Shown here piece by piece: positions 40,019 through 47,708 of a stretch of DNA of 64,000 nt (the first letter of the stretch is position 1; every line of letters starts with the position of its first letter). This DNA comes from UM-FILTER-33-9 sp964530235 (lineage in GTDB: Bacteria; Patescibacteriota; Microgenomatia; UBA1406; GWC2-37-13): contig CAZGYB010000005.1 of the NCBI GenBank assembly GCA_964530235.1, forward strand, positions 70,321-134,320, given 5' to 3'. A model generated the notes under the pieces. That model was not told the origin of the DNA and did no database searches. It worked only from the letters and a program-made list of their open reading frames with translations. The translations under genes were made by a program, and so were the position numbers.

Positions 40019-41301
40019 AAAGATAGTTCAGTGATTTTTTGTTCCCCAGTTTTCATATTTTTTACCTTTACTTTTTTCTGGGCAATTTCCTCGGGTCCAA
40101 GAATGTACACCGTCTCAATATTTTTTTTGTTTGCGAACTTCAACTGTTTATCAAGCTTTGTTTGTTCATCCGGATACAGCAGAACGGTTTTGTTTTTCTT
40201 TCGTAATGCGCAAGCGAGTTGAATAGAGTGAAAAGTGTATTCGGGAGCAAAAATGGTGACAAGGCCGAGCGGAGTTTTATCTTGATTCAGCATATTTCTT
40301 TCCTTTACGATTTCAATGATTCGTTCAATGCCGAACGAACCGCCGGTTGCAGGAATGTCGCGTCCCAGATACATATGAACGAGTTTGTCATATCGTCCGC
40401 ACCCTCCGACTGAGCCGACATTGCCTTCGGAAACAGAAAACTCCCAGACCGGGCCGGTATAATAAGCAAGTCCGCGGATTATACTCAAGTCGAACTGAAA
40501 AAAAGACGAAGGAGTTCCCGATGCATTGAGAAACGAAAATATAGTTTTTAGTTCCTGAAGTCCTTGTTCTGCTGATTGAATTCCCTGCATTTTCCGCAGT
40601 AACACCGATATAAGATTCTCAGCGGAATCCTTCATTGATACGATTTCGATTATTTTTTCGACGACTTTTTCAGAAACTCCTTTTTTTTCCATTTCCTCGG
40701 TTACTCCTTTTTTACCGATTTTTTCCCATTTATCCATAGCGATACAGATGGTGTAAAATTCGTTTGGGTTTGCTCCCGCATACAAAGTCAAGCCGTCTAT
40801 GAATTTGCGGTTGTTTATACGAGCCTTAAAATGAGCAAAGCCCAACTGTTGGAGGATTTCGATTCCCATTTGGATAAACTCCGCATCTGCAATCATGGAA
40901 GAACTGCCGAAGGTATCCGCATCACACTGATAAAACTCACGAAATCTGCCTTTTTGTGTATTGTCAGCACGCCAGACCGGTTGAATTTGATACCGTTTAA
41001 ATGGAAGTGGAATTGTATCCGCATATTGGGCAATAACCCGGCATGCGGGGACGGTCAGATCGTATTTCATTGCAACACTTCTTCCCCCTCTGTCGGTGAA
41101 GCGGTATAATAACTGTTCTGCCTCTTTGCCGTACTTACCCAAGAGAATATCTGCATACTCGAGGACTGGTGTTTCAAGCGGTTCGTATCCGTATCGTTCA
41201 AAACCGTCCGAAAAAGTTTGGATAACTTTTTTTCTTATCACCATATCAGGAGGAAGAAAGTCGCGGAATCCTTTGAGTGTTTGAGGTTTTATTGACGACA
41301 T
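40012..41301 (-). CDS. hisS: Histidyl-tRNA synthetase
   Basis: Charges tRNA-His. 429 residues from ATG 41301. Class II motifs: GFRDFLPPDMVIRKKV with motif 1 region GYEPLETPVLEY; DRGGRSVAMKYDLTVPACRV; motif 2 FKRYQIQPVWRADNTQKGRFREFYQCDAD; histidine motifs SIIRGLAYYTGPVWEF and GGCGRYDKLV; motif 3 GGSFGIERI. The C-terminal anticodon-binding domain ends with TGEQKITELSL. The start is set by an extended -10 TGcTATAAT ending 6 nt before ATG 41301; the promoter lies inside the end of the murF-like gene. The frame is open further upstream but without family similarity. Confidence 0.95.
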   Translation of the reverse strand: MSSIKPQTLKGFRDFLPPDMVIRKKVIQTFSDGFERYGYEPLETPVLEYADILLGKYGKEAEQLLYRFTDRGGRSVAMKYDLTVPACRVIAQYADTIPLPFKRYQIQPVWRADNTQKGRFREFYQCDADTFGSSSMIADAEFIQMGIEILQQLGFAHFKARINNRKFIDGLTLYAGANPNEFYTICIAMDKWEKIGKKGVTEEMEKKGVSEKVVEKIIEIVSMKDSAENLISVLLRKMQGIQSAEQGLQELKTIFSFLNASGTPSSFFQFDLSIIRGLAYYTGPVWEFSVSEGNVGSVGGCGRYDKLVHMYLGRDIPATGGSFGIERIIEIVKERNMLNQDKTPLGLVTIFAPEYTFHSIQLACALRKKNKTVLLYPDEQTKLDKQLKFANKKNIETVYILGPEEIAQKKVKVKNMKTGEQKITELSLC

Positions 41302-41307
41302 GTGAAA

Positions 41308-41316
41308 ATTATAGCA
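41308..41316 (-). promoter_or_regulatory. Extended -10 of leaderless promoter for hisS
   Basis: TGcTATAAT on the minus strand, 6 nt from ATG 41301, overlapping the stop of the murF-like gene. Confidence 0.65.
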
Positions 41317-42562
41317 CACGATATCCTTTTTCTTTGTACTTACAAACCGGGCAGTGATGATAAAACGGACAGACGATAATAGAACAACCAAGTGATTCCC
41401 CCCTTAATTTCATAATAACCCGTTCCACATGGCGCAGGAGCGATCCTTTGAGATAGAGGAGGTCGCCTTTTTTAAGAACTTTTTTCAATACGGTTGATGC
41501 TTCTATAACATTCTCAGTCCAAAAAACAGATGAATTTTGAACTCCTAATTGCGTTATTTTACCTGCGGTATGTTTATGGAGTGGGCCAATAAGAATTACC
41601 GCATCAAGCGACAGCTGCGTAAGGAGAGATCCGATTTTCATATGTTCTTCTTCTGGTTTTTCCAATTCGCCCATTTCCGCAAGCACTGCAATTTTTCGTC
41701 CGCTATGCGAAAGTTCAGATACTGTTTTCAGTCCGGATGCAACAGATGAAGGATTCGCGCGCAGTGAATCATTGATGAGAACTGTTTCCAATGGTCCTTT
41801 CTCAACGCTCATGCGTCCCTCAAGCGGAGTAACAGCGTTAAGAGTTTCTTGAAAACGCCTGAGATCAGTTTTTCCGAGCACCGAGTAGACAGCATATGCC
41901 GTAAGAATGCTGTATATGTGGTGCTTTCCAAACAGGGGTATTCTTGCGTCAAAATAGACCGGTAATCCTTTTTTTTGGTTATCCGTAACAGTGCAATCAA
42001 GATGATTAAGATTTACCGCTATGTCAGTTGCTCGGATGGTATTTTTTTCAGATTTTCCATACCAAATTACGTTCGGTCTTTGCGGGTCAATCATGGAACG
42101 CACCTGTAAATCGTCTCCGTTCGCGATGATATATCCATTCAAGGGAACTGCGTCAATTAATTTCTTTTTTTCAGCAGATAGTTGTTCTAATGATCCAAAA
42201 TGATCTTTATCGGTATGAACGGAAGATATGCCTGTAATTATTGCTATTTTTGGCTTTACGATTTGAAGATGTATATCCATTTCTCCAGGTCGGTCTACTC
42301 CGAGTTCAAACAGGGCATACTTTGTTTGGGGACCAACGTGAAGCGCGGTTATGGGTACGTTATAAACAGTGTCCAAGTTGATATTAGTGGAAACAGTTTT
42401 ACCGAAAGCCTGTAACAATAGAAAAAGAACATGGGTTGTTGATGTTTTTCCCTGGCTACCGGTAATGCCGATTTGTAGTGCAGGCATATGCGCTAACCAT
42501 TGCCGTGCAAGGAAACGCCTGCCTGAATGAAAAAGTTGTTTAATAGGATTGGGTTTATACAC
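41309..42562 (-). CDS. murF: MurF-like Mur ligase without N-terminal domain, with C-terminal Cys cluster
   Basis: ATP-dependent amide ligase of peptidoglycan synthesis; MurF adds D-Ala-D-Ala to the UDP-MurNAc-tripeptide. 417 residues. The ATP loop ITGSQGKTSTTHVL is near residue 33, FELGVDRPGEMD and ITGISSVHTDKDHFGS are central domain motifs, INDSLRANPSSVASGL (usually DxYNANPxS) and AVLAEMGELEKPEEEH mark the C-terminal domain. The UDP-binding N-terminal domain (about 80 residues) is missing. The tail CSIIVCPFYHHCPVCKY has four cysteines (C-x5-C-x5-C-x2-C), possibly a metal site and not usual for MurF. A CapB/PgsB or MurT-type role is possible, but the DxxxANPxS motif favours MurF. Confidence 0.82.
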   Translation of the reverse strand: MYKPNPIKQLFHSGRRFLARQWLAHMPALQIGITGSQGKTSTTHVLFLLLQAFGKTVSTNINLDTVYNVPITALHVGPQTKYALFELGVDRPGEMDIHLQIVKPKIAIITGISSVHTDKDHFGSLEQLSAEKKKLIDAVPLNGYIIANGDDLQVRSMIDPQRPNVIWYGKSEKNTIRATDIAVNLNHLDCTVTDNQKKGLPVYFDARIPLFGKHHIYSILTAYAVYSVLGKTDLRRFQETLNAVTPLEGRMSVEKGPLETVLINDSLRANPSSVASGLKTVSELSHSGRKIAVLAEMGELEKPEEEHMKIGSLLTQLSLDAVILIGPLHKHTAGKITQLGVQNSSVFWTENVIEASTVLKKVLKKGDLLYLKGSLLRHVERVIMKLRGESLGCSIIVCPFYHHCPVCKYKEKGYRVL

Positions 42563-43966
42563 CTACTTTTTGGGCTTAATAAGAAATGTGTCTTGTGTAT
42601 CTTCAATGATAAAACCTTTTTGTTCTATTTCTCGGCGTAATTGGTCTGCGGTTGAGAAATCACTTTTTTGTTTTGCCTTTAATCGTTCGTTGGCTATTTC
42701 AATAATTTCCTGGGGAATTGATTTTTTTCCTACCTCTTGTAATTGTAAGCCAAAAATAGAGTCGAATTCAAATATAAGATTTAACTTATCCTTGGGTAAA
42801 AGATCGGACTTTACTACTTCCCAAAGGAGAGCTAACGCTTGAGGAATCTCAAAGTCAAGGGAAAGGAAGGCGCTGAAACGATTGCGATAGTTTTGTACTT
42901 TATCTTTTTGAGGTGCATTATTATCCTTTGATTTTTGAGCTTTGAGATGTATTATCCAGTCTTTCAGCTTCCCGTATGCTTCGGTAGCCGATTCTAATGC
43001 CTCCCAGGTAAAGTTTTGTTTGGAACGATAATGTGCTTGCAGAAAAAAGTATCGCAGATCAAGGGGGTCAACCCCTTTTTCTTCTATATCGTGAAGAGTA
43101 ATTGACGTCCCTTCAGATTTAGCCATTTTTGTGTTCTCGACATTGAGATGTTCATTGTGAATCCAATAATGACAGAATGGAACCCCGTTCGCACTTTCAC
43201 TTTGGGCGATTTCATTAGTATGGTGGACAGAAATATGCTCGACGCCTCCCATATGAATATCAATCGTGTCACCGAGAAGTTTTTTTGCCATGGCGCTACA
43301 TTCAATATGCCAGCCGGGAAATCCAATCCCCCATGGTGAATTCCATGTTTGAAGCGCATTCTTGTGTGCGCCTTTTTTGAAGAACCACAGTGCGAAATCG
43401 GCAAAATGTTTTTTGTTCGGATCTTGTATGTTTCCTTTTCCTGAACCCTGTACATTTAATTCGACTTTTTGTTTATTCAGTAAATTATACTGCGGAAATG
43501 TACTTACATCAAAATAAACTGCATATTCGGTTATATAAGCATATTTTTTTTCGACAAGTTTCTGCACCATAGCAATCATTTCTGGTATGAACTCGGTAGC
43601 ACGAGGTGTTTGAGTGGGTTGGAGTGTATTTAATTTTCGAATATCTTCATTGAAAATTTGTATATACTTTTCAGCGATCTGATTCGGAGAAAGTCCTTCG
43701 CGCTTGGACCCCTTTTCCATTTTATCCTCCCCTTCATCCTGATCTGAGGTGAGATGTCCGACATCAGTATAGTTTCGGACGAATGTAACCTGATAGCCAA
43801 GGTAAAGGAGTGATCTTCTGATAAAATCAGCGCATACTACTGCACGCATATTTCCGATGTGTTGCACCCAATATACTGTTGGTCCGCAGTGGTAAAAGCG
43901 AATAAGATTTTTGTCAATGGGTTTAAACTCGTCAAGACTCCGAGTAAGGGTATTAAAAATTTTCAT
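42563..43966 (-). CDS. cysS: Cysteinyl-tRNA synthetase
   Basis: Charges tRNA-Cys. 467 residues, class I. FYHCGPTVYWVQHIGNMRAVVCAD carries the zinc cysteine and the HIGH motif (HIGN here), GWHIECSAMAKKLLG and GGVEHISVHHTNEIAQSE the other zinc ligands, NTKMAKSEGTSI the KMSKS motif (KMAKS). The helical domain follows with a variable, lysine-rich stretch (KAQKSKDNNAPQKDK, about residue 345-360) that may stem from a genome repeat. C-terminal end is short, as in many compact CysRS. An extended -10 TGcTATAAT (43989-43997) lies 22 nt before ATG 43966, so this gene has a short leader without a Shine-Dalgarno sequence. Confidence 0.95.
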   Translation of the reverse strand: MKIFNTLTRSLDEFKPIDKNLIRFYHCGPTVYWVQHIGNMRAVVCADFIRRSLLYLGYQVTFVRNYTDVGHLTSDQDEGEDKMEKGSKREGLSPNQIAEKYIQIFNEDIRKLNTLQPTQTPRATEFIPEMIAMVQKLVEKKYAYITEYAVYFDVSTFPQYNLLNKQKVELNVQGSGKGNIQDPNKKHFADFALWFFKKGAHKNALQTWNSPWGIGFPGWHIECSAMAKKLLGDTIDIHMGGVEHISVHHTNEIAQSESANGVPFCHYWIHNEHLNVENTKMAKSEGTSITLHDIEEKGVDPLDLRYFFLQAHYRSKQNFTWEALESATEAYGKLKDWIIHLKAQKSKDNNAPQKDKVQNYRNRFSAFLSLDFEIPQALALLWEVVKSDLLPKDKLNLIFEFDSIFGLQLQEVGKKSIPQEIIEIANERLKAKQKSDFSTADQLRREIEQKGFIIEDTQDTFLIKPKK

Positions 43967-43988
43967 GTAAGAGGAATAAAATTACACC

Positions 43989-43997
43989 ATTATAGCA
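43989..43997 (-). promoter_or_regulatory. Extended -10 of cysS promoter
   Basis: TGcTATAAT on the minus strand, 22 nt before ATG 43966, implying a leader of about 15 nt. Confidence 0.6.
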
Positions 43998-44015
43998 TAC
44001 CTGGAGAGTCCGAAT

Positions 44016-44786
44016 TTAAAAAGAAAAACGCGAGATAATCGGAAGATGGTCGGAAAAACGAATATTCAAAGTCTGAGAGCTGATTACCCTGCAGTTTTTG
44101 TAAAAGACATAGTCGAGTTTCAGAAGATTATTAAAAACCTTTATAAATAATCTGTTGACAAAACGTTCGGCAAAGTTATTAGGATAAAAGCCGTGATGCA
44201 TGGTTGAATAAATAGTATTTGAGGCTTCTTTGAATCCGTAACTGCTCATTAGTTTCTCCAATTTTTTTCTATGATAAGGGTAATTAAAATCACCAACGAG
44301 AACAGTGGGATTTTTTATGTTCATGTCAATTCCCGTCATAGTTTTGTGTAACTGTTTCAGCCGAATGCTGTTCGCCCCGAAGCAGGTAAGGTGAATATTA
44401 TATGTAGTAATTGTCTTGTTACTTGCAATGATTCGAAAGTTGGAGATAAGTGTTGATCTTTTTGATCTCCCCATTTTCAGAATGCGAATAACATGGGCAA
44501 CCATATCGAAAATTCCAAACGGGAGGATTACGCTGTTTGAAGATTTATGTTGAAATTTATCAGGGTTATAAAAAGTTGCAACTCCGTAGATAGATCCTGA
44601 TTTGATAAACGAATTGGAGTAATCTGCCAGTTTGTATCCAAGAGCTTCTACTTCCTTAAGTGATTTTCTTGACGTTGCGATTTCCTGCAGACAAATAATA
44701 TCTGGTTTATGTTCGGTAATAATTTTTTGCAAACTGTTTTTACCTTTACCAAAAAGTGTATTGTACGTTAAAACAGAAAATTCCAT
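44016..44786 (-). CDS. Endonuclease/exonuclease/phosphatase (EEP) family protein
   Basis: A 256-residue metal-dependent hydrolase of the DNase I-like fold. LTYNTLFGKGKNSLQKII and PDIICLQEIA hold the asparagine and metal-binding glutamate, TTYNIHLTCFG the middle strand, VLVGDFNYPYHRK the catalytic D-x-N, and NIRFSDHLPIISRFSF the terminal D-H pair. All active-site residues are present, so it is an active phosphodiesterase or phosphatase. No signal peptide is seen. Substrates in this family range from DNA to lipids and nucleotides; nothing nearby narrows it. It starts 21 bp after the nested tRNA locus. Confidence 0.88.
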   Translation of the reverse strand: MEFSVLTYNTLFGKGKNSLQKIITEHKPDIICLQEIATSRKSLKEVEALGYKLADYSNSFIKSGSIYGVATFYNPDKFQHKSSNSVILPFGIFDMVAHVIRILKMGRSKRSTLISNFRIIASNKTITTYNIHLTCFGANSIRLKQLHKTMTGIDMNIKNPTVLVGDFNYPYHRKKLEKLMSSYGFKEASNTIYSTMHHGFYPNNFAERFVNRLFIKVFNNLLKLDYVFYKNCRVISSQTLNIRFSDHLPIISRFSF

Positions 44787-44841
44787 AGTAAATTATTGAG
44801 ATAAGTCGGGATGGCGGGACTTGAACCCACGACCTCACGGT

Positions 44842-44867
44842 CACTGGAAAGCATTTCCTTTCCAGTG
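44842..44867 (-). other. 10 bp hairpin before the 3' half of the interrupted tRNA
   Basis: CACTGGAAAG, loop of 6, CTTTCCAGTG: a perfect stem directly next to the CCGTG strand of the outer tRNA. No U tract follows on the minus strand, so it is not a standard terminator. It could be a processing signal. Confidence 0.55.
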
Positions 44868-44889
44868 CAAGCCTTTATACTGTAAAAGT

Positions 44890-44961
44890 CGGGACGGCGG
44901 GACTTGAACCCACGACCTCGCGGTCCCGAACCGCGTGTTCTACCATCTGAACTACGTCCCG
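44890..44961 (-). tRNA. tRNA-Pro (anticodon CGG)
   Basis: A complete 72 nt cloverleaf on the minus strand. Acceptor CGGGACG/CGTCCCG, D arm GTTC-AGATGGTA-GAAC, anticodon stem CGCGG/CCGCG with loop TTCGGGA (anticodon CGG, reading CCG), variable AGGTC, T arm GTGGG-TTCAAGT-CCCGC. Position 1 is C and pairs with G72, and the next base is A73, as expected for bacterial tRNA-Pro. CCA is not encoded. It lies inside another tRNA-Pro-like gene, and its flanks form a perfect 12 bp inverted repeat (44881-44892 with 44965-44976), which could extend the acceptor helix. Transcription probably starts at the outer promoter. Confidence 0.93.
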
Positions 44962-45035
44962 TTACCGACTTTTACATGTACGAACCCGCACCTGTTCTAC
45001 CATCTGAACTACATCCCGAAATCAACCAAAATCAC

Positions 45036-45044
45036 ATTATATCA
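45036..45044 (-). promoter_or_regulatory. Extended -10 of tRNA locus promoter
   Basis: TGaTATAAT on the minus strand, 18 nt before the 5' end of the outer tRNA half. It is the only strong promoter seen for the locus. Confidence 0.6.
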
Positions 45045-45563
45045 ATTTTTCCCGCTGTTTGGCTTCATTTCAGCGGGATCAGGCACACGTGCTTTTTTAC
45101 GGGCTTGACCAAGACGGGATTTTTGTTTACCCTGTGCTTCAATGGGTTGGGGTTGATTTTCCTGTTGTTTTTTTCTTTGTTTTTCCTGATCTTCCGAAAG
45201 TTCTTGCTGTTTTTTTTCATGCTCTTTTTGTTTACTGAGTTGTAAGGTTTTTTCTTCGTCTGACTTGACGAGTTGAAAAAGACGATTTCTCAGCATATCT
45301 GTTTTTTGCTCATCTTGACGAGAGTACTGTTCTCTTAACTTATCAAACTGAAGGGGCGTGTGATTTTTGTTCCTTTGGTTTAAGTTTTCGGGATTACTTG
45401 ATTCTGTTGTTTGTGCATGAGGTTTTTGAGTAATGTGCTCAAAAATACTTGCAGGAGAAAAAGTCTGTTTCAAGTCCGCAGCCGTTTTTCGGGCTGTTGA
45501 TTTACCAAGCTCTGAGAGTTGTTCGATTATGTCGTCTGACAAAGCACTCGTTTTTTTAGGCAT
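45042..45563 (-). CDS. Charged, Gln/Lys-rich protein of unknown function
   Basis: 173 residues, no membrane helix or known motif. The first 40 residues (DDIIEQLSELGKSTARKTAADLKQTF) look like an amphipathic helix, the middle (about 85-140) is a highly charged predicted coiled coil (EEKTLQLSKQKEHEKKQQEL), and the tail SRLGQARKKARVPDPAEMKP is basic. It lies between the tRNA locus and the MIP18-like gene on the minus strand. The tRNA promoter overlaps its 3' end. I do not recognise it; composition suggests a nucleic-acid or scaffold-binding protein, which is only a guess. Confidence 0.7.
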   Translation of the reverse strand: MPKKTSALSDDIIEQLSELGKSTARKTAADLKQTFSPASIFEHITQKPHAQTTESSNPENLNQRNKNHTPLQFDKLREQYSRQDEQKTDMLRNRLFQLVKSDEEKTLQLSKQKEHEKKQQELSEDQEKQRKKQQENQPQPIEAQGKQKSRLGQARKKARVPDPAEMKPNSGKN

Positions 45564-45582
45564 TTTGACTACTTATATATAA

Positions 45583-45882
45583 CTATATTCCCAGCAAAGC
45601 TTTTCCTCTCTCTGTCATTTTTTCCATTGACCACGGAGGATCAAAGGTGAGCTCTATTTCGACTTTTGAAACACCTGCATTCTTAAGTTTAGTACGAATA
45701 TCATTTTCAATAACATCAAAGAGAGGACAGCCAATTGTTGTGAGAGTCATGACAATTTTAACTGAATTATTCGAATTAACCGTAACATTATAAACAAGAC
45801 CAAGATCAACAATAGACATATTTAACTCAGGATCAATTACTGTTTCAAGTGTTTTAAGGACGCTTTTTTTGTTTATTTTCAT
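45583..45882 (-). CDS. MIP18/SufT-type metal-sulfur cluster assembly factor
   Basis: A 99-residue DUF59-family protein. VIDPELNMSIVDLGLVYNV is the family signature, MTLTTIGCPLFDVIENDI holds the conserved cysteine, and VEIELTFDPPWSMEKM the C-terminal block. Members help insert Fe-S clusters into target proteins in the cytoplasm (SufT, MIP18, PaaD relatives). No other suf or isc gene is in the window. It lies 19 bp upstream of the charged protein, so the two may share a transcript. A TATACT hexamer 14 nt upstream of ATG 45882 is a possible promoter. Confidence 0.92.
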   Translation of the reverse strand: MKINKKSVLKTLETVIDPELNMSIVDLGLVYNVTVNSNNSVKIVMTLTTIGCPLFDVIENDIRTKLKNAGVSKVEIELTFDPPWSMEKMTERGKALLGI

Positions 45883-45982
45883 AATCCGTTTTCATGAGTA
45901 TACTTTCGACTTAGTCTCCGATATAATTATGTGTATTCATTGTATCCTATATTGATATGCAATGAAAATGCAAGTAGTAATC

Positions 45983-45988
45983 TATACT
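45983..45988 (+). promoter_or_regulatory. -10 element upstream of the RNase J gene
   Basis: TATACT, 22 nt before ATG 46011. No convincing -35 and no Shine-Dalgarno sequence in between. The 45883-46010 gap is AT-rich and otherwise shows nothing. Confidence 0.4.
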
Positions 45989-46010
45989 GTTATTTATTTA
46001 TCTAGTGCAT

Positions 46011-47705
46011 ATGTACAAAATTCGATTTGTCCCTCTGGGTGGCATTGTTGGCGTTACCAAAAACATGTATCTGTATGAGATTTATCAGAGGAAAGATGAA
46101 AACAATAACACTTCAGATCAATACAATCTTCAAGATATATTAATAATCGACTGCGGAATTGGTTTTCCGCTTGAAAAAGAATTAGGGGTTGATTTTGTTA
46201 TTCCGGATATTAGTTATCTCAAGGATAAAAAAGACAAAATACGAGCGGTTTTTTTAACTCATGGGCATGAAGATCATATTTCAGCCCTACCCTACCATTA
46301 TGAAGACTTAGGTAAGCCACCGGTTTATGCAAGCAGATTGACTGCCTCGTTTGTTGAGCATAAGTTCAAAGAGTTTCATATTCCCATAAAAGTTGAAATT
46401 GTCGATTATCAGCGCTTGTATCAGCTGGGAGGTTTTATGATAAAAGGAATACGGATGACTCACTCGATTCCAGATACGATGCATTTACTGATAAAAACCC
46501 CAGTCGGAGATTTTTATCACGGTCCGGACTTTAAACTTGATCTGACTCCCCCGTATGGATCGAGTCCTGATTTTTATGAAATAACCAAAGCGGGACATGA
46601 CGGATTAGTATGTTTACTTTCTGACTGTTTGGGTGCAGAGAGGGACGGGCTAACCCTTTCGGAAGCGATTGTGGGTGAAACATTTGAAAACGAAATGCGA
46701 AAAACAAAAGGAAAATTTTTTATGACTACGTTTTCTTCAAACATTTCGCGGATCCGTCAGTGCGTGGAAAGCGCAATAAAATTTAACCGCAAAATTGTTT
46801 TTTTAGGCAGGTCAATGCGTGAAAATACGCGTATTGCTCAAGAAATTAAATATCTGCCGATACCGGCAACACTTGTTGGAAAAGAGGAGGATGTCATGAA
46901 ACTTCCTCCGAACAAGATATGTTTAATTGTAGCCGGTTCACAAGGCCAGTATGGCTCTGCCCTTTCGAAAATCGCTTTGAAAATGAACAAAAATATTAAA
47001 GTAAAACCCGGAGACAAGATTATTTTTTCATCTGACCCAATTCCTGGGAATGAACATGAAGTGTACGCGCTCATTGAGGAATTGACCCTGCAAGGGGCAG
47101 ATGTGGTCTACTCTGATATTCAGGATCAGCTTCATGCATCCGGCCATGGAAATAAAGAAGATTTAAAATTTATGATACGGTTCACCAATCCAAAATATTT
47201 TCTTCCCATTGGGGGAACCATTCGGCACCAACAGCAGTACCGGAAGATGGTTGGAGAGCTTGGGTATGATGAAAAGAACGTGTTTCTGCTTCAGGAGGGG
47301 CAGACGGTTTGGTTTACCAGAGAAAAAGCACAAAAAGGAGATGATGTTGAAACTAAAAATATTTATGTTGATGCATATGGGATTGGTGACGTTGGCCAAG
47401 CGATTCTTCGTGAACGCAAGTCTCTTTCCTCTGACGGAATTGTCGCTGCAGTGTTAGCGGTTAACAACTCAGGGGCCCTTGTATCACCACCAAAAATTCT
47501 TTCAAAAGGATTTGTTTTTGAGAAAGTCCAGGGAACTCTTTTTGATTCTGCAACAAGACTTATTACTTCTGTTATGCAGAAAACAGGCGGAATACCGGAA
47601 GACACAACAGGCATTAAACGCAAAATACTGGGCGAACTTGAGGAATTTTTGTTTAAAGAAACCGGGAGAAAACCTCTGATTATTGTTGATGTTATTCGAG
47701 TTTAA
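46011..47705 (+). CDS. rnj: Ribonuclease J
   Basis: Metallo-beta-lactamase/beta-CASP nuclease with 5'-3' exo and endonuclease action in mRNA decay and rRNA processing. 564 residues from ATG 46011 (GTG 46005 is also in frame). FLTHGHEDHISALPY is the zinc motif HxHxDH near residue 80, THSIPDTMHLLIKTPVGDFYHGPDFK the next ligands, TTFSSNISRIRQ and FLGRSMRENTRIA belong to beta-CASP, and SGHGNKEDLKFMIRF plus YFLPIGGTIRHQQQY to the C-terminal ligands. The usual GGxGEIGKNM start reads GGIVGVTKNMYLYE. recR follows after 3 bp. RNases E and Y are not in the window. Confidence 0.94.
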   Translation: MYKIRFVPLGGIVGVTKNMYLYEIYQRKDENNNTSDQYNLQDILIIDCGIGFPLEKELGVDFVIPDISYLKDKKDKIRAVFLTHGHEDHISALPYHYEDLGKPPVYASRLTASFVEHKFKEFHIPIKVEIVDYQRLYQLGGFMIKGIRMTHSIPDTMHLLIKTPVGDFYHGPDFKLDLTPPYGSSPDFYEITKAGHDGLVCLLSDCLGAERDGLTLSEAIVGETFENEMRKTKGKFFMTTFSSNISRIRQCVESAIKFNRKIVFLGRSMRENTRIAQEIKYLPIPATLVGKEEDVMKLPPNKICLIVAGSQGQYGSALSKIALKMNKNIKVKPGDKIIFSSDPIPGNEHEVYALIEELTLQGADVVYSDIQDQLHASGHGNKEDLKFMIRFTNPKYFLPIGGTIRHQQQYRKMVGELGYDEKNVFLLQEGQTVWFTREKAQKGDDVETKNIYVDAYGIGDVGQAILRERKSLSSDGIVAAVLAVNNSGALVSPPKILSKGFVFEKVQGTLFDSATRLITSVMQKTGGIPEDTTGIKRKILGELEEFLFKETGRKPLIIVDVIRV

Positions 47706-47708
47706 CCC

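Larger units (their letters stand above)
44807..45018 (-). other. Interrupted tRNA-Pro-like gene with a complete tRNA gene inside
   Basis: On the minus strand the 5' half (45018-44983) has acceptor strand CGGGATG, TA, and D arm GTTC-AGATGGTA-GAAC; the 3' half (about 44843-44807) has CCGTG, AGGTC, T arm GTGGG-TTCAAGT-CCCGC and acceptor strand CATCCCG. The two acceptor strands pair perfectly. They differ from the inner tRNA by one compensated base pair (T-A for C-G), so they evolved as one molecule. The anticodon stem 5' strand and anticodon loop cannot be found; instead 140 nt are inserted, holding a full tRNA-Pro(CGG) and a 10 bp hairpin. A strong promoter lies just before the 5' half. It may be an intron-like arrangement or a broken gene. 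Confidence 0.7.

Noticed and set aside
44842..44867. Hairpin as rho-independent terminator
   Set aside because: Good stem, but no U run on either strand and it lies inside the tRNA locus, before the outer 3' half.
44807..45018. Group I or archaeal-type tRNA intron
   Set aside because: The 140 nt insert has no group I core elements, and no bulge-helix-bulge could be drawn because the outer anticodon stem is missing. It is kept only as an interrupted gene.
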